Assembly (NCBI RefSeq): GCF_002993325.1 | Contig: NZ_PVNO01000026.1 | Coordinates: 186,001 to 250,000 of the forward strand | Direction of reading: 5' to 3' | Source of the DNA: Alteromonas gracilis | GTDB taxonomy: Bacteria > Pseudomonadota > Gammaproteobacteria > Enterobacterales > Alteromonadaceae | Length of the DNA stretch: 64,000 bases | Part shown: positions 10,177 through 18,890 of the stretch, in pieces | How the letters are laid out: the number at the start of each line of letters is the position of its first letter | Position numbering within the stretch: the stretch's first letter is position 1 | Made by a program: the position numbers and the translations under genes | The notes under the pieces: model-generated | Told to the model about the DNA's origin: nothing | The model's input: the letters and a program-made list of their open reading frames with translations, nothing else | Databases searched by the model: none

Positions 10177-10233
10177 ATTCTACGCTTTGAGGTGTGGTTT
10201 TATTTCCTTTAATTAATCGATTAAGTGTGGTTT
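10177..10233. promoter_or_regulatory. Putative operator in the putA / putR divergent promoter
   Basis: Two direct copies of GTGTGGTTT start at 10192 and 10225, 33 bases or three helical turns apart. Between them lies the perfect 12-base palindrome TTAATCGATTAA (10213-10224). On the minus strand a putA -10 candidate, TAGAAT, is at 10177-10182. The AT-rich setting and helical phasing suit an Lrp/AsnC-family octamer binding upstream of putA. No binding evidence is available. Confidence 0.5.
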
Positions 10234-10289
10234 ATTAACTTTTTTATTGCTATTTTTAGTCTTTTTGATTCGTAGAGTGGGGTTTTTTA

Positions 10290-10736
10290 GTGAATTTGGA
10301 TGCTTATGATAAAAAGATCATCAAGGAATTATCTTCTGATGGCCGAATGTCCGTAAGTGAATTAGCTGATCGGATAGGGCTTTCAAAAACACCGTGTCAG
10401 AATCGACTGAAGCGACTTATAGAAAACGAATACATATTAGGTTTTAAAGCGATTGTTAATCATGCAAAGCTGGATATGGAAATGGTAGCGTTCACAGAAG
10501 TCACTATGTCAGATACAAAAGAGTCAGCGCTTGCAGCTTTCAATACTGCAGTCAGCAAAATACCTGAGATAGAGCAGTGTCATTTAATAGCGGGAACATT
10601 CGATTACCTCCTTAAAATACGAACTAGGAACATGAATCAATACCGTAAAATATTAGCGGAAACTGTTTCTGTTCTTCCGTTCATAGAGTCAACGTCAACG
10701 TATGTTTCTATGCAACCTATCAAGGAGCAAGGGTAA
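10290..10736 (+). CDS. putR: Lrp/AsnC-family regulator, likely proline-responsive activator of putA
   Basis: 148 residues. N-terminal winged helix-turn-helix (MSVSELADRIGLSKTPCQNR, residues about 15-34) and a C-terminal RAM ligand-binding domain (ESALAAFNTAVSKIPEIEQCH, then LIAGTFDYLLKI). The start is GTG at 10290. It is divergent from putA across a 152-base AT-rich gap. In Rhodobacter and Agrobacterium an Lrp-type gene in this position, PutR, activates putA in response to proline. That role is inferred here from position and from the missing DNA-binding domain in PutA. A general Lrp or another amino-acid sensor is possible. Confidence 0.85.
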   Translation: MNLDAYDKKIIKELSSDGRMSVSELADRIGLSKTPCQNRLKRLIENEYILGFKAIVNHAKLDMEMVAFTEVTMSDTKESALAAFNTAVSKIPEIEQCHLIAGTFDYLLKIRTRNMNQYRKILAETVSVLPFIESTSTYVSMQPIKEQG

Positions 10737-10839
10737 ATAAACTTGGTATGGTCCTTAAGAAAGCGTGCAAGCATTGACGGAAGAACAACGGCAACATAGA
10801 TTAACGTTATATCTTTTTTGATGACCATTAGAGACAAGC

Positions 10840-12312
10840 ATGCAAAATACAGTGCCATTTTTAGATGTATTGATTGTTGGCGCGGGAATTTCCGGAATTG
10901 GCTGTGCTTATCACATTCAAAAGAAATGTCCTGACTTGTCCTATTCGATTATTGAGGTACGAGGCGACCTCGGTGGCACTTGGGATTTATTTAAGTACCC
11001 GGGAATACGGTCAGATTCCGATTTATTTACCTTTGGTTACGACTTCAAACCGTGGAAAGAGAAAAAAGCCATTGCAGATGGCCGTTCTATAAAAGCCTAT
11101 ATAGAAGAGACGGCAGTAGAAAGCGGAATTAAAGAGCACATACGCTTTTTAACCCGTGTGGTTGATATAAATTGGCAAACTGACAAACAGTATTGGCTGG
11201 TAACGCTTGAGTCTGAACAAAGCGGGCAAAGTGAACAAGTAGCTGCAAGATGGATCTTCAATGCGTCGGGCTATTATCGTTATGACAAAGGTTACACGCC
11301 AGATTTTTCAGGGCAATCCCGCTTCAAAGGTCAGATTGTTCATCCTCAGCATTGGCCCGAAGATCTGGAGTACGAAAATAAACGAGTAGTCGTAATAGGA
11401 AGCGGCGCCACCGCGGTAACACTGGTGCCTGCAATAGCAAAAACAGCCTCACACGTGACGATGCTTCAAAGAACGCCGTCTTACGTATTGCCTGTGCCTG
11501 TAGAAGATCCTATCGCAAAGTATTTACGTGCGTTGTTTAACGACGATATCGCATTTAATGCAGCCAGACGGTTTAACATTGCGAAACAGCGCTGGGTATA
11601 CGCATTTTGCCAGCGCTTCCCGAAACGAGCGCGAAAAATCATTCGTAGCCTAAACATCAAAATGTTGCCTGAGGGTTATCCCGTCGATAAGCACTTCAAC
11701 CCGCCTTATAATCCTTGGGAGCAGAGACTTTGCGCTGTTCCAGGCGGAGATTTGTTCGAATCCATCTCTGAAGGGAAGGCCTCGGTTGCTACCGATACTA
11801 TCGATACGTTTACCGAAACGGGTATTCAACTTGTGTCAGGCAAACATTTAGATGCAGATATTATTGTTACTGCCACAGGGTTGAATCTTTTACCGTTAGG
11901 GGGGCTTATCCCCAAGATAGATGGTGACCCTGTATCCCTTCCAACATGCGTTACGTACAAAGGCATGTTGCTTAGCGGTGTCCCTAATTTTGCTATTGCG
12001 GTGGGGTACACAGCGTCTTCTTGGACATTAAAAATAGGGCTTTTGTGCGAGCATTTTACACGGTTACTGAATCACATGAAGCATCACGGCTTTGTGCAGT
12101 GCACGCCTGTGGCAGAACCAGATATGGAGACACAGCCGCTACTAAACTTCGGTGCGGGATATATTCAGCGCTCATTAGATAAGTTACCCCGGCAAGGCAT
12201 GCATTTTCCCTGGTCGATGTCGTTTAATTATGCAGAAGATGTGAAGATTTTTCGCAAAGGTCGTGTTGATGATCCTGCGCTGAAATTTGAAAAAAGAACA
12301 GAGCAAGACTGA
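10840..12312 (+). CDS. Baeyer-Villiger-type flavin monooxygenase
   Basis: Class B FAD/NADPH monooxygenase that inserts oxygen next to a carbonyl, giving an ester or lactone. 490 residues. FAD Rossmann motif VLIVGAGISGIG (about 10-21), GGTWDLFKYPGIRSDSD (45-61), the family fingerprint FKGQIVHPQHWP (162-173, fitting FxGxxxHxxxWP), a second Rossmann motif VVVIGSGATAV (183-193), and VTATGLN near the C-terminal part. Starts ATG at 10840 and is followed after 30 bases by an alpha/beta hydrolase on the same strand, an arrangement typical of ketone-degrading pairs. The substrate is not predictable. N- or S-oxidising flavin monooxygenases share much of this sequence. Confidence 0.88.
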   Translation: MQNTVPFLDVLIVGAGISGIGCAYHIQKKCPDLSYSIIEVRGDLGGTWDLFKYPGIRSDSDLFTFGYDFKPWKEKKAIADGRSIKAYIEETAVESGIKEHIRFLTRVVDINWQTDKQYWLVTLESEQSGQSEQVAARWIFNASGYYRYDKGYTPDFSGQSRFKGQIVHPQHWPEDLEYENKRVVVIGSGATAVTLVPAIAKTASHVTMLQRTPSYVLPVPVEDPIAKYLRALFNDDIAFNAARRFNIAKQRWVYAFCQRFPKRARKIIRSLNIKMLPEGYPVDKHFNPPYNPWEQRLCAVPGGDLFESISEGKASVATDTIDTFTETGIQLVSGKHLDADIIVTATGLNLLPLGGLIPKIDGDPVSLPTCVTYKGMLLSGVPNFAIAVGYTASSWTLKIGLLCEHFTRLLNHMKHHGFVQCTPVAEPDMETQPLLNFGAGYIQRSLDKLPRQGMHFPWSMSFNYAEDVKIFRKGRVDDPALKFEKRTEQD

Positions 12313-12342
12313 TAATTTTGTCGAAATTTCAAGAGAGTAAAT

Positions 12343-13251
12343 ATGAGCTTAGCGCAGCATAATGAACAGTATATAACGCTTAAATGCGGCGACAAATTTT
12401 GCTACGCAGAGCACGGAGCGGGCAATAACGACACCTTAATTTTAATAGCTGGGCTAGGTTTACAGCTAGTATATTGGCCGAAAGCCCTTATTGAGCGGTT
12501 AGTTGAAAGTGGTTTACACGTAATTTGCTTTGATAATCGTGATGCAGGTCGCTCTGTTCGCAGCAATACTCCTCACCCAAGTTTATTGCAGCAGTTGCGG
12601 GGTAAAGCCCCCAAAGGTGCTTATGGTTTAGATAAAATGGCAGAGGACACCGTGCAGCTCATGTCAGCATTAAATGTTGAAAAAGCGCATATCGTAGGCA
12701 TGTCGATGGGTGGAATGATAGCCCAAACGCTGGCTAGCGAATATCCTGAAAGCGTTAAGTCTTTAACCTCGATTTTTTCTACAACAGGGAATAGACGGGT
12801 AGGGCAGCCCTCTTATTCAACGCTATGGCGAATGGCCAGAGCAAAAGCGCCGATGAATGAAAGCGAGGCGATTAAAAACTACCACGCTATGATGACACAT
12901 ATTGGCGATGGTGTGGCAGAAGATGCTATTAATCAGTGGCATCAATACGCGCGACTAGCATGGCAAAGAAATGGCGCAAAAAGTGATGCAAAAGCCATGT
13001 TTAGACAAATTGGGGCTATTATGAAGTCCGGCGACCGCACCACATCGCTTCAGAGGATCACCGCCCCTACGTTAGTGATACATGGTGATGTGGATCGCAT
13101 GGTTCACCCAAGTGGCGGGGCCGCTACAGCCAAAGCAATATCAGGGGCAAAACATCAGGTTCTGCGCGGGTTACGCCACCAAATTGATACCCTTCAGTCT
13201 CATCGGATAGCCGACAGTATTCTCGCCCACATTCATCTAAACACTAAATAA
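12343..13251 (+). CDS. Alpha/beta-fold hydrolase (probable esterase)
   Basis: 302 residues. Oxyanion region LILIAGLGLQ (32-41), DNRDAGRS (64-71), nucleophile elbow GMSMGG with Ser near 121, acid residue in VIHGDVDRMVHP, and a late His in LRHQID. All three triad members are therefore visible. The protein has no signal peptide, so it is cytosolic. Being 30 bases downstream of the Baeyer-Villiger-type gene, it probably cleaves the ester or lactone that enzyme forms. A hairpin terminator follows. The fold is certain; lipase, lactonase or haloperoxidase-like labels cannot be separated. Confidence 0.87.
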   Translation: MSLAQHNEQYITLKCGDKFCYAEHGAGNNDTLILIAGLGLQLVYWPKALIERLVESGLHVICFDNRDAGRSVRSNTPHPSLLQQLRGKAPKGAYGLDKMAEDTVQLMSALNVEKAHIVGMSMGGMIAQTLASEYPESVKSLTSIFSTTGNRRVGQPSYSTLWRMARAKAPMNESEAIKNYHAMMTHIGDGVAEDAINQWHQYARLAWQRNGAKSDAKAMFRQIGAIMKSGDRTTSLQRITAPTLVIHGDVDRMVHPSGGAATAKAISGAKHQVLRGLRHQIDTLQSHRIADSILAHIHLNTK

Positions 13252-13264
13252 GATGACCGCTTTT

Positions 13265-13304
13265 AAAGTAGTTCGTTCATATCAAGGAGTCTGAACTACT
13301 TTTT
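13265..13304 (+). terminator. Terminator after the monooxygenase-hydrolase pair
   Basis: Perfect 10-base stem AAAGTAGTTC (13265-13274) with GAACTACTTT (13293-13302), followed by a short T-run. It separates the hydrolase from the IscR-controlled promoter that starts about 30 bases later. Confidence 0.7.
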
Positions 13305-13336
13305 CTAATTTATAAATCCGATTGCACGTATCAATA

Positions 13337-13386
13337 ATACTTGACTATTTTACTAGGTTTTATACTTGACCAATTTAGTCGGGTAT
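13337..13386 (+). promoter_or_regulatory. Tandem IscR type-1 operators and iscR promoter
   Basis: Two adjacent 25-base sites. The second (13362-13386) starts ATACTTGACC and ends TAGTCGGGTAT. It matches the E. coli IscR type-1 consensus (ATASYYGACTRWWWYAGTCRRSTAT) at all but one position. The first (13337-13361) starts ATACTTGACT and is degenerate in its right half. A -35 candidate TTGACC (13366-13371) lies inside the second site, so the [2Fe-2S] form of IscR would block RNA polymerase. E. coli iscR also has tandem sites, so this supports conserved negative autoregulation. Confidence 0.88.
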
Positions 13387-13425
13387 GTGAAAATTTCCGC
13401 CATTATAAAACGGCGGGAGAATCCA

Positions 13426-13911
13426 ATGAAACTCACTTCTAAAGGGCGCTATGCGGTTACCGCGATGCTTGACGTCGCTTTGCATTCAAAGCGCGGTCCA
13501 GTGCCTCTTGCCGACATTTCAGAACGACAAGAAATCTCCTTATCCTATTTAGAACAGCTTTTTTCTCGTCTTCGTAAAGAGAAATTAGTTGATAGCGTTC
13601 GTGGTCCTGGCGGCGGTTATTTATTAGGCCGTGAAGCCAGCGAGATAGCGATAGGTGAAGTCATTCGCGCAGTGGATGAATCAATCGATGCTACACGCTG
13701 TCAAGGCCAAGCTGACTGTCAAGGCGGCGATCGCTGTCTAACCCATAGTTTGTGGCAGGATTTAAGTGATCGCATCGCTACGTTTTTAAATTCAATCACA
13801 TTAGGTGAGCTGATGGCAAAGCGGGATGTACAGGAGGTGGCTGGTCGACAAGACAGTAACGCATCCCTGCGTCACATAACTAGCGACATTGAAGTAAGTA
13901 TTCAACTTTAA
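13426..13911 (+). CDS. iscR: Fe-S cluster-sensing regulator IscR
   Basis: Rrf2-family regulator that binds a [2Fe-2S] cluster and adjusts Fe-S assembly genes to demand. 161 residues from ATG 13426. The start [19 protein letters not shown] aligns with the E. coli start, so a longer upstream frame is not used. Winged helix with [19 protein letters not shown] and [11 protein letters not shown]. Cluster ligands Cys92, Cys98, Cys104 and His107 lie in the [16 protein letters not shown] segment at the same numbers as in E. coli. iscS follows after 18 bases. Tandem IscR sites lie 40-90 bases upstream, so the gene is expected to repress itself. Confidence 0.98.
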   Translation: MKLTSKGRYAVTAMLDVALHSKRGPVPLADISERQEISLSYLEQLFSRLRKEKLVDSVRGPGGGYLLGREASEIAIGEVIRAVDESIDATRCQGQADCQGGDRCLTHSLWQDLSDRIATFLNSITLGELMAKRDVQEVAGRQDSNASLRHITSDIEVSIQL

Positions 13912-13929
13912 GTAGGTTTTGACTAACCC

Positions 13930-15096
13930 ATGGCTTTATCAACACCCATTTATTTAGACTACGCGGCAACCACACCGGTGGACCCACTCGTTGCCGAGGC
14001 AATGGCAAAGTGCCTGACACTTGACGGAAACTTTGGCAATCCAGCCTCTCGTAGCTATCGATTTGGCTGGATGGCAGAAGAAGCGGTAGATGTCGCAAGA
14101 AATCAAATAAGCGACGCCCTCAACTGTGACCCAAGAGAAATTGTATTTACCTCAGGTGCCACCGAGTCTAATAATCTTGCGATAAAAGGCGTAGCCGAGG
14201 GATATGCTGAGAAGGGTAAGCATATTATTACCGTGGCCACTGAACATAAGGCAGTCCTAGACACTTGCGAGTACCTGGAAAACCAAGGCTTTGAAGTTAC
14301 TTATCTTAACGTACAAGAAGACGGGCTGATAAAATTAACAGATCTAGAAAATGCGCTGCGCGAAGACACTATTTTAGTGTCTGTTATGCACGTGAATAAT
14401 GAGCTAGGTGTAATTCAAGATATTCAAGCTATTGGTGATATTTGCCGCGGGCGTGATGTGCTTTTTCATGTGGATGGAGCGCAAAGCGTGGGTAAAATTG
14501 CAATGGATTTGGCGGAGTTACCCATAGATTTGCTGTCGATGTCGGCTCACAAGATGTATGGCCCGAAAGGAATGGGGGCACTTTACGTCCGCCGACGTCC
14601 TAAGATTAAGTTAGTTTCACAAATTCATGGTGGCGGACACGAGCGGGGCATGCGCTCGGGTACGCTAGCTACTCATCAAATTGTTGGAATGGGTGAAGCG
14701 CTTTCTTTAGCCGTATCGAAGATGGATGATGATAATGCGCGCATACTCGCGCTTAGAAATTCACTTTGGCAAGGCTTGCAGCAGCTTGACGATATTTATC
14801 TTAACGGCCATGCGACACAGCGTATAGCAGGCATTCTTAATGTTAGTTTTGCTGGTGTTGATGGTGAAAGCTTAATGATGGGGTTGAACGATATTGCGGT
14901 ATCGTCTGGCTCGGCATGTACATCGGCTAGCTTAGAGCCTTCATATGTTTTAAAGGCTATCGGCCGAAGCAACGAACTTGCCCATGCGGGCATTCGTTTT
15001 AGCGTTGGACGTTTTACGACCCAAGATGACATAGATTACGTAGTAAGGAAGGTTGTTGACGTAACTACCAAATTACGCGCTGCGATTACCGCGTAA
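13930..15096 (+). CDS. iscS: Cysteine desulfurase IscS, short C-terminus
   Basis: PLP enzyme that takes sulfur from cysteine for Fe-S clusters, thiolated tRNA and other acceptors. 388 residues versus 404 in E. coli. PLP-binding Lys lies in [10 protein letters not shown], and the mobile-loop catalytic Cys in [14 protein letters not shown] (about 322-335). Colinear with E. coli IscS to the helix before the end, then stops at KLRAAITA. The conserved tail containing WEMYKQGVDLNSIEWAHH, the IscU/scaffold contact, is absent. Directly follows iscR, but iscU, iscA, hscBA and fdx do not follow. Likely still serves tRNA thiolation and possibly the Suf scaffold; the partner is inferred. Confidence 0.95.
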   Translation: MALSTPIYLDYAATTPVDPLVAEAMAKCLTLDGNFGNPASRSYRFGWMAEEAVDVARNQISDALNCDPREIVFTSGATESNNLAIKGVAEGYAEKGKHIITVATEHKAVLDTCEYLENQGFEVTYLNVQEDGLIKLTDLENALREDTILVSVMHVNNELGVIQDIQAIGDICRGRDVLFHVDGAQSVGKIAMDLAELPIDLLSMSAHKMYGPKGMGALYVRRRPKIKLVSQIHGGGHERGMRSGTLATHQIVGMGEALSLAVSKMDDDNARILALRNSLWQGLQQLDDIYLNGHATQRIAGILNVSFAGVDGESLMMGLNDIAVSSGSACTSASLEPSYVLKAIGRSNELAHAGIRFSVGRFTTQDDIDYVVRKVVDVTTKLRAAITA

Positions 15097-15215
15097 ATCA
15101 CCATTCAGAGTGAGTCTTCATGTGAAGACTATGAATTAAAATTAATAGCCATGGGGCGTCGAAAATGCCACATGTAGCGTCAAAAGAGTATTTACCGCTG
15201 TAAAATAGCGGCTGA

Positions 15216-15248
15216 ATATTTGAGTGAAATAGTCGGGTATTATATACT
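15216..15248 (+). promoter_or_regulatory. sufB promoter overlapped by an IscR type-1 site
   Basis: A 25-base site at 15216-15240 ends in AAATAGTCGGGTAT and matches the IscR type-1 consensus at all but two positions. It overlaps a promoter made of TTGAGT (15220-15225), a 17-base spacer and TATACT (15243-15248). IscR bound here would cover the -35 and spacer, so the suf operon should be repressed when clusters are plentiful. In E. coli the suf promoter instead has a type-2 site and is activated by apo-IscR. The 339-base iscS-sufB gap holds nothing else that I recognise; a leader of about 180 bases follows. Confidence 0.82.
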
Positions 15249-15435
15249 ACGGCACCAAAATTTTAGGCTGTCCTCAATGTAACTGGCAGTTTCGGCCGTT
15301 TAGGTAAGCGAATAGATGCTTAATAGATTAAAGGTCGAACAAAAGTGAGTGCTTAAATTACCAAGACCGTGGGGTAATTTAATCGTCAGAAAAGCAAAGT
15401 GGCAGCAAATGCAGGCAAACAAGTGAGATCCCAAC

Positions 15436-16872
15436 ATGAGTGAACAGATCGAACAGGCGTTAGAAAGAAAGTACGATGCGGGTTTCTATTCAGAAATCGA
15501 ATCAGAAACGTTTGAAAGCGGCCTGGACGAGTCGGTTATCCGCCGCATATCAGCAATGAAAAACGAGCCAGAATGGATGCTTGAATGGCGCTTAAAGTCT
15601 TATCGTGCATGGCTCGAAATGGAAGAGCCAGATTGGGCACACGTTGACTATCCTAAAATCGACTATCAATCAATTTCTTACTACTCGGCACCAAAGAGTA
15701 TGAAGGATAAGCCGAAGTCGCTAGATGAAGTTGACCCTGAGCTACTGCGTACCTATGAGAAGCTGGGTATACCGCTACACGAACAAGAAATGTTAGCGGG
15801 TGTTGCAGTTGACGCTGTATTTGACTCGGTATCTGTTGTGACCACATATCGCGAAAAACTTGAAGAAGCGGGCGTTATCTTCTGTCCGATTTCTGAAGCG
15901 GTTCACAAATATCCAGACCTTGTTAAGAAATATATTGGCTCAGTAGTTCCGCGCACGGATAACTACTTCGCTGCGCTAAACAGTGCGGTATTTACAGACG
16001 GTTCATTCGTTTATATTCCAAAAGGCACACGCTGCCCAATGGAGCTTTCTACTTATTTCCGTATTAACGAAATGAACACGGGGCAGTTCGAACGTACGTT
16101 GATTGTTGCCGACGAAGGCAGCTACGTGAGCTATCTAGAAGGTTGTACTGCACCGCAGCGCGACGAAAACCAGCTGCATGCTGCGGTGGTTGAATTAGTT
16201 GCGATGGACGACGCCCAAATCAAATACTCAACGGTACAAAACTGGTACCCGGGTGATGAGAACGGTAAAGGCGGTATCTATAACTTCGTAACGAAACGCG
16301 GTATTGCGCATACCAACGCGAAAATATCGTGGACGCAGGTTGAAACGGGCTCAGCGGTAACGTGGAAGTACCCAAGCTGTGTACTTAAAGGCGATAACAG
16401 TGTGGGTGAGTTCTACTCAGTAGCGCTAACACGCGGTCGTCAACAGGCCGATACCGGTACGAAGATGATCCACGTGGGTAAAAACACTAGGTCGACCATC
16501 ATCTCTAAGGGTATCTCAGCGGGTAACAGCAACAATGCTTATCGCGGACTGGTTCAAATGGGCCCGCGCGCAGACGGTGCACGTAACTTCACCGAGTGCG
16601 ACTCGCTACTTATCGGCGACAAGTGTGGCGCACACACGTTTCCTTATATCGAAAGCCGTAACCCTTCGGCCATTGTTGAGCACGAAGCAACAACATCGAA
16701 GGTGAGCGACGAACAATTATTCTTGTGTCAGCAACGCGGTCTAGACACAGAGAAAGCCGTTTCTATGATTGTTAACGGTTTCTGTAAAGAAGTATTCAAA
16801 GAGCTGCCAATGGAATTTGCCGTAGAAGCCGGCAAACTGCTCGAAATTAGTCTTGAAGGTTCAGTGGGGTAA
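15436..16872 (+). CDS. sufB: Fe-S scaffold complex subunit SufB
   Basis: Core of the SufBC2D scaffold on which new clusters are built. 478 residues, normal for the family (E. coli 495). The C-terminal beta-helix core carries the conserved Cys in [20 protein letters not shown] (residues about 391-410), matching the essential Cys/Glu region of SufB that receives sulfur from SufE. First of the suf genes; sufC begins 4 bases after its stop. Preceded by an IscR-overlapped promoter about 190 bases upstream. With no isc scaffold in view, this is probably the main assembly system. Confidence 0.97.
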   Translation: MSEQIEQALERKYDAGFYSEIESETFESGLDESVIRRISAMKNEPEWMLEWRLKSYRAWLEMEEPDWAHVDYPKIDYQSISYYSAPKSMKDKPKSLDEVDPELLRTYEKLGIPLHEQEMLAGVAVDAVFDSVSVVTTYREKLEEAGVIFCPISEAVHKYPDLVKKYIGSVVPRTDNYFAALNSAVFTDGSFVYIPKGTRCPMELSTYFRINEMNTGQFERTLIVADEGSYVSYLEGCTAPQRDENQLHAAVVELVAMDDAQIKYSTVQNWYPGDENGKGGIYNFVTKRGIAHTNAKISWTQVETGSAVTWKYPSCVLKGDNSVGEFYSVALTRGRQQADTGTKMIHVGKNTRSTIISKGISAGNSNNAYRGLVQMGPRADGARNFTECDSLLIGDKCGAHTFPYIESRNPSAIVEHEATTSKVSDEQLFLCQQRGLDTEKAVSMIVNGFCKEVFKELPMEFAVEAGKLLEISLEGSVG

Positions 16873-16875
16873 TCA

Positions 16876-17637
16876 ATGCTTAGTATCAAGAATTTACATG
16901 CCAGCGTGGAAGAGAAAAACATCATTAAGGGTCTTAACCTTGAAGTTAAACCTGGTGAAGTACACGCTATCATGGGCCCTAACGGTGCCGGTAAAAGTAC
17001 ACTAGGTTACGTGCTCTCTGGACGTGACGGCTATGAAGTAAGTGAAGGTGAAGCGACCCTTAACGGTAAAGATTTGCTAGAGCTTGATGTTGAAGAGCGT
17101 GCACGAGAAGGCCTTTTCCTTGCGTTTCAATACCCAGTAGAGATTCCTGGCGTTAGCAACATGGAATTTATGAAAGAGTCGGTAAACGCTATGCGTGAAG
17201 AGCGCGGCGAAGCGCCACTGACTGCTGCTGAGTTCCTTAAAAAGGCGAAAGAGGCCTGTAAGCAAGTTCAGCTTCCACTCGACTTTCTTAAGCGCGGTGT
17301 AAACGAAGGTTTCTCAGGTGGTGAGAAAAAGCGCAACGAAATCATGCAGATGATTTTGCTAGAGCCAAAACTTTGTATTCTTGACGAATCAGACTCTGGC
17401 CTTGACGTTGACGCCCTGCAGGTTGTTGCCGATGGCGTAAACAGCCAGCGCGACGGTGAGCGCAGCTTCATCGTTGTTACCCACTACCAGCGTCTTCTTG
17501 ACTATATCAAGCCTGACTTTGTACACATTCTTGCTGATGGCAAAATTGTGAAAAGCGGCGATGCGTCATTAGCGCTAGAAGTAGAGAAGAGCGGATACGC
17601 ATTCCTAGGGAAGGCGTACGAGGAGGCTGAGGCATGA
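16876..17637 (+). CDS. sufC: Suf complex ATPase SufC
   Basis: ABC-type ATPase without membrane domains that drives conformational change in SufB-SufD. 253 residues. Walker A GPNGAGKST (about 35-43), Q-loop region AFQYPVEIPGVSN, signature FSGGEKKRNE, which is the SufC form of LSGGQ, Walker B CILDESDSGLDVDAL, and switch His in VVTHYQR. Overlaps sufD by four bases (ATGA at 17634-17637), so translation is coupled and the subunits can be made in balanced amounts. Confidence 0.98.
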   Translation: MLSIKNLHASVEEKNIIKGLNLEVKPGEVHAIMGPNGAGKSTLGYVLSGRDGYEVSEGEATLNGKDLLELDVEERAREGLFLAFQYPVEIPGVSNMEFMKESVNAMREERGEAPLTAAEFLKKAKEACKQVQLPLDFLKRGVNEGFSGGEKKRNEIMQMILLEPKLCILDESDSGLDVDALQVVADGVNSQRDGERSFIVVTHYQRLLDYIKPDFVHILADGKIVKSGDASLALEVEKSGYAFLGKAYEEAEA

Positions 17638-18890
17638 GTCAATGGCTAGAACAGGTCATTGATACAGCGCAGCGCGACGACTATTTATCGCCCGTGCGTC
17701 AACAGGCCTTAGCACAGTTAAAAGCCGATGGTTGGCCAGCTCGAAGAAGCGAAAGCTGGCGCTTTACGCCGCTCACGCCTGTAGAAAAGCGTGAAGCCAG
17801 ACAAGCTGTACAAGCAGAGATGCTGCCAGTACCGGCTATTGATAACCTCAATGCTATAGACTTGATCTTTGTTGATGGCGTTTTGGTTACACAGGTCAAT
17901 ACGCTAGACGTACCAGCTGGCATGACAATTACGTCACTTAATACCGATGATGCCGCAACACAGCAGGCCATTAGCAGCGTGTATGGCCAAGTTAAACCTG
18001 CCCGTCATATGTTTGGTTTGGTGAACGATGCATTATGCCAACACGGTATATTTATAAACGTAGAAGCAAACGCGAAAATTGATACGCCGGTTCGTATCGT
18101 TAACATGGCCTCACAAGATGTAGATGCCCATACCCGCGTAGTCGTTAAAGTAGCCGAAGGCGCACGCGCTACCGTTATTGAACAAGGTTTCGGTGATACC
18201 GAAAGCTTAACGACCGCGTTTGCTGAGTACGAGTTAGCTGATGATGCGCATTTAGAGCATTATCGCTTTGCCATGTTCACTGGCAAAGCAAAACAGTTAG
18301 GTGGTAGCCACTTTAAACTTCACAACCGCACTACGCTCAACAGCACTATGGTGGGGTATGGCAGTGAGCTATCTCGTTTAGACGTTGATATCCATCACGC
18401 TGGCGAATTTGCCGATGCGAAAATGAATGCCATTTATCTTCTGGCTGAGGGCGAGTTATTCGATCTTCACTCAACCATTGAGCATGCTATGCCAAACGGT
18501 ACAACAGAAGAAAACGCGCGCGGCATCGTAGGTGACAAAGCCCGTGCTGTCTTTAATGGTCGTATTCATATTCATCGTGATGCACAGAAAACGTTAGCAG
18601 AGCTTAACAACCGTAACTTGTTGCTGTCTCGTCGTGGCGTTATTAATACGAAGCCAGAGCTTGAAATTTACGCTGATGACGTTAAATGTGCCCACGGCGC
18701 AACGGTTGCCGAGATTGAAGAAGAAGCGCTGTACTACATGCTAACCCGCGGGATTTCTCGCAGCAAAGCGTTGGTCATGCTTAATTTTGGGTTTATTCAA
18801 GAGCTTATTAACGACGTGCCCAATGCGGCGGTACGTGAATGGCTAGCGCCCATCTTGAGTGAGCGTTTTTCCCAAATGGAGGTTAAATGA
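17634..18890 (+). CDS. sufD: Fe-S scaffold complex subunit SufD
   Basis: Paralogue of SufB in SufBC2D, involved in iron acquisition by the complex. 418 residues (E. coli 423). N-terminal helical part includes WPARRSESWRFTPL (about 24-37), and the C-terminal core contains DLHSTIEHAMPNGTTEENA, HRDAQKTLAELNNRNLLLS and DDVKCAHGATV, the typical SufD/SufB end motifs. Overlaps sufC upstream and sufS downstream by four bases each, a tightly coupled operon. Confidence 0.96.
   Translation: MSQWLEQVIDTAQRDDYLSPVRQQALAQLKADGWPARRSESWRFTPLTPVEKREARQAVQAEMLPVPAIDNLNAIDLIFVDGVLVTQVNTLDVPAGMTITSLNTDDAATQQAISSVYGQVKPARHMFGLVNDALCQHGIFINVEANAKIDTPVRIVNMASQDVDAHTRVVVKVAEGARATVIEQGFGDTESLTTAFAEYELADDAHLEHYRFAMFTGKAKQLGGSHFKLHNRTTLNSTMVGYGSELSRLDVDIHHAGEFADAKMNAIYLLAEGELFDLHSTIEHAMPNGTTEENARGIVGDKARAVFNGRIHIHRDAQKTLAELNNRNLLLSRRGVINTKPELEIYADDVKCAHGATVAEIEEEALYYMLTRGISRSKALVMLNFGFIQELINDVPNAAVREWLAPILSERFSQMEVK

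Noticed and set aside
2462..13251. Possible genomic island with integrase or att sites
   Set aside because: No integrase, tRNA edge or flanking direct repeat could be found; only the gene-order argument remains.
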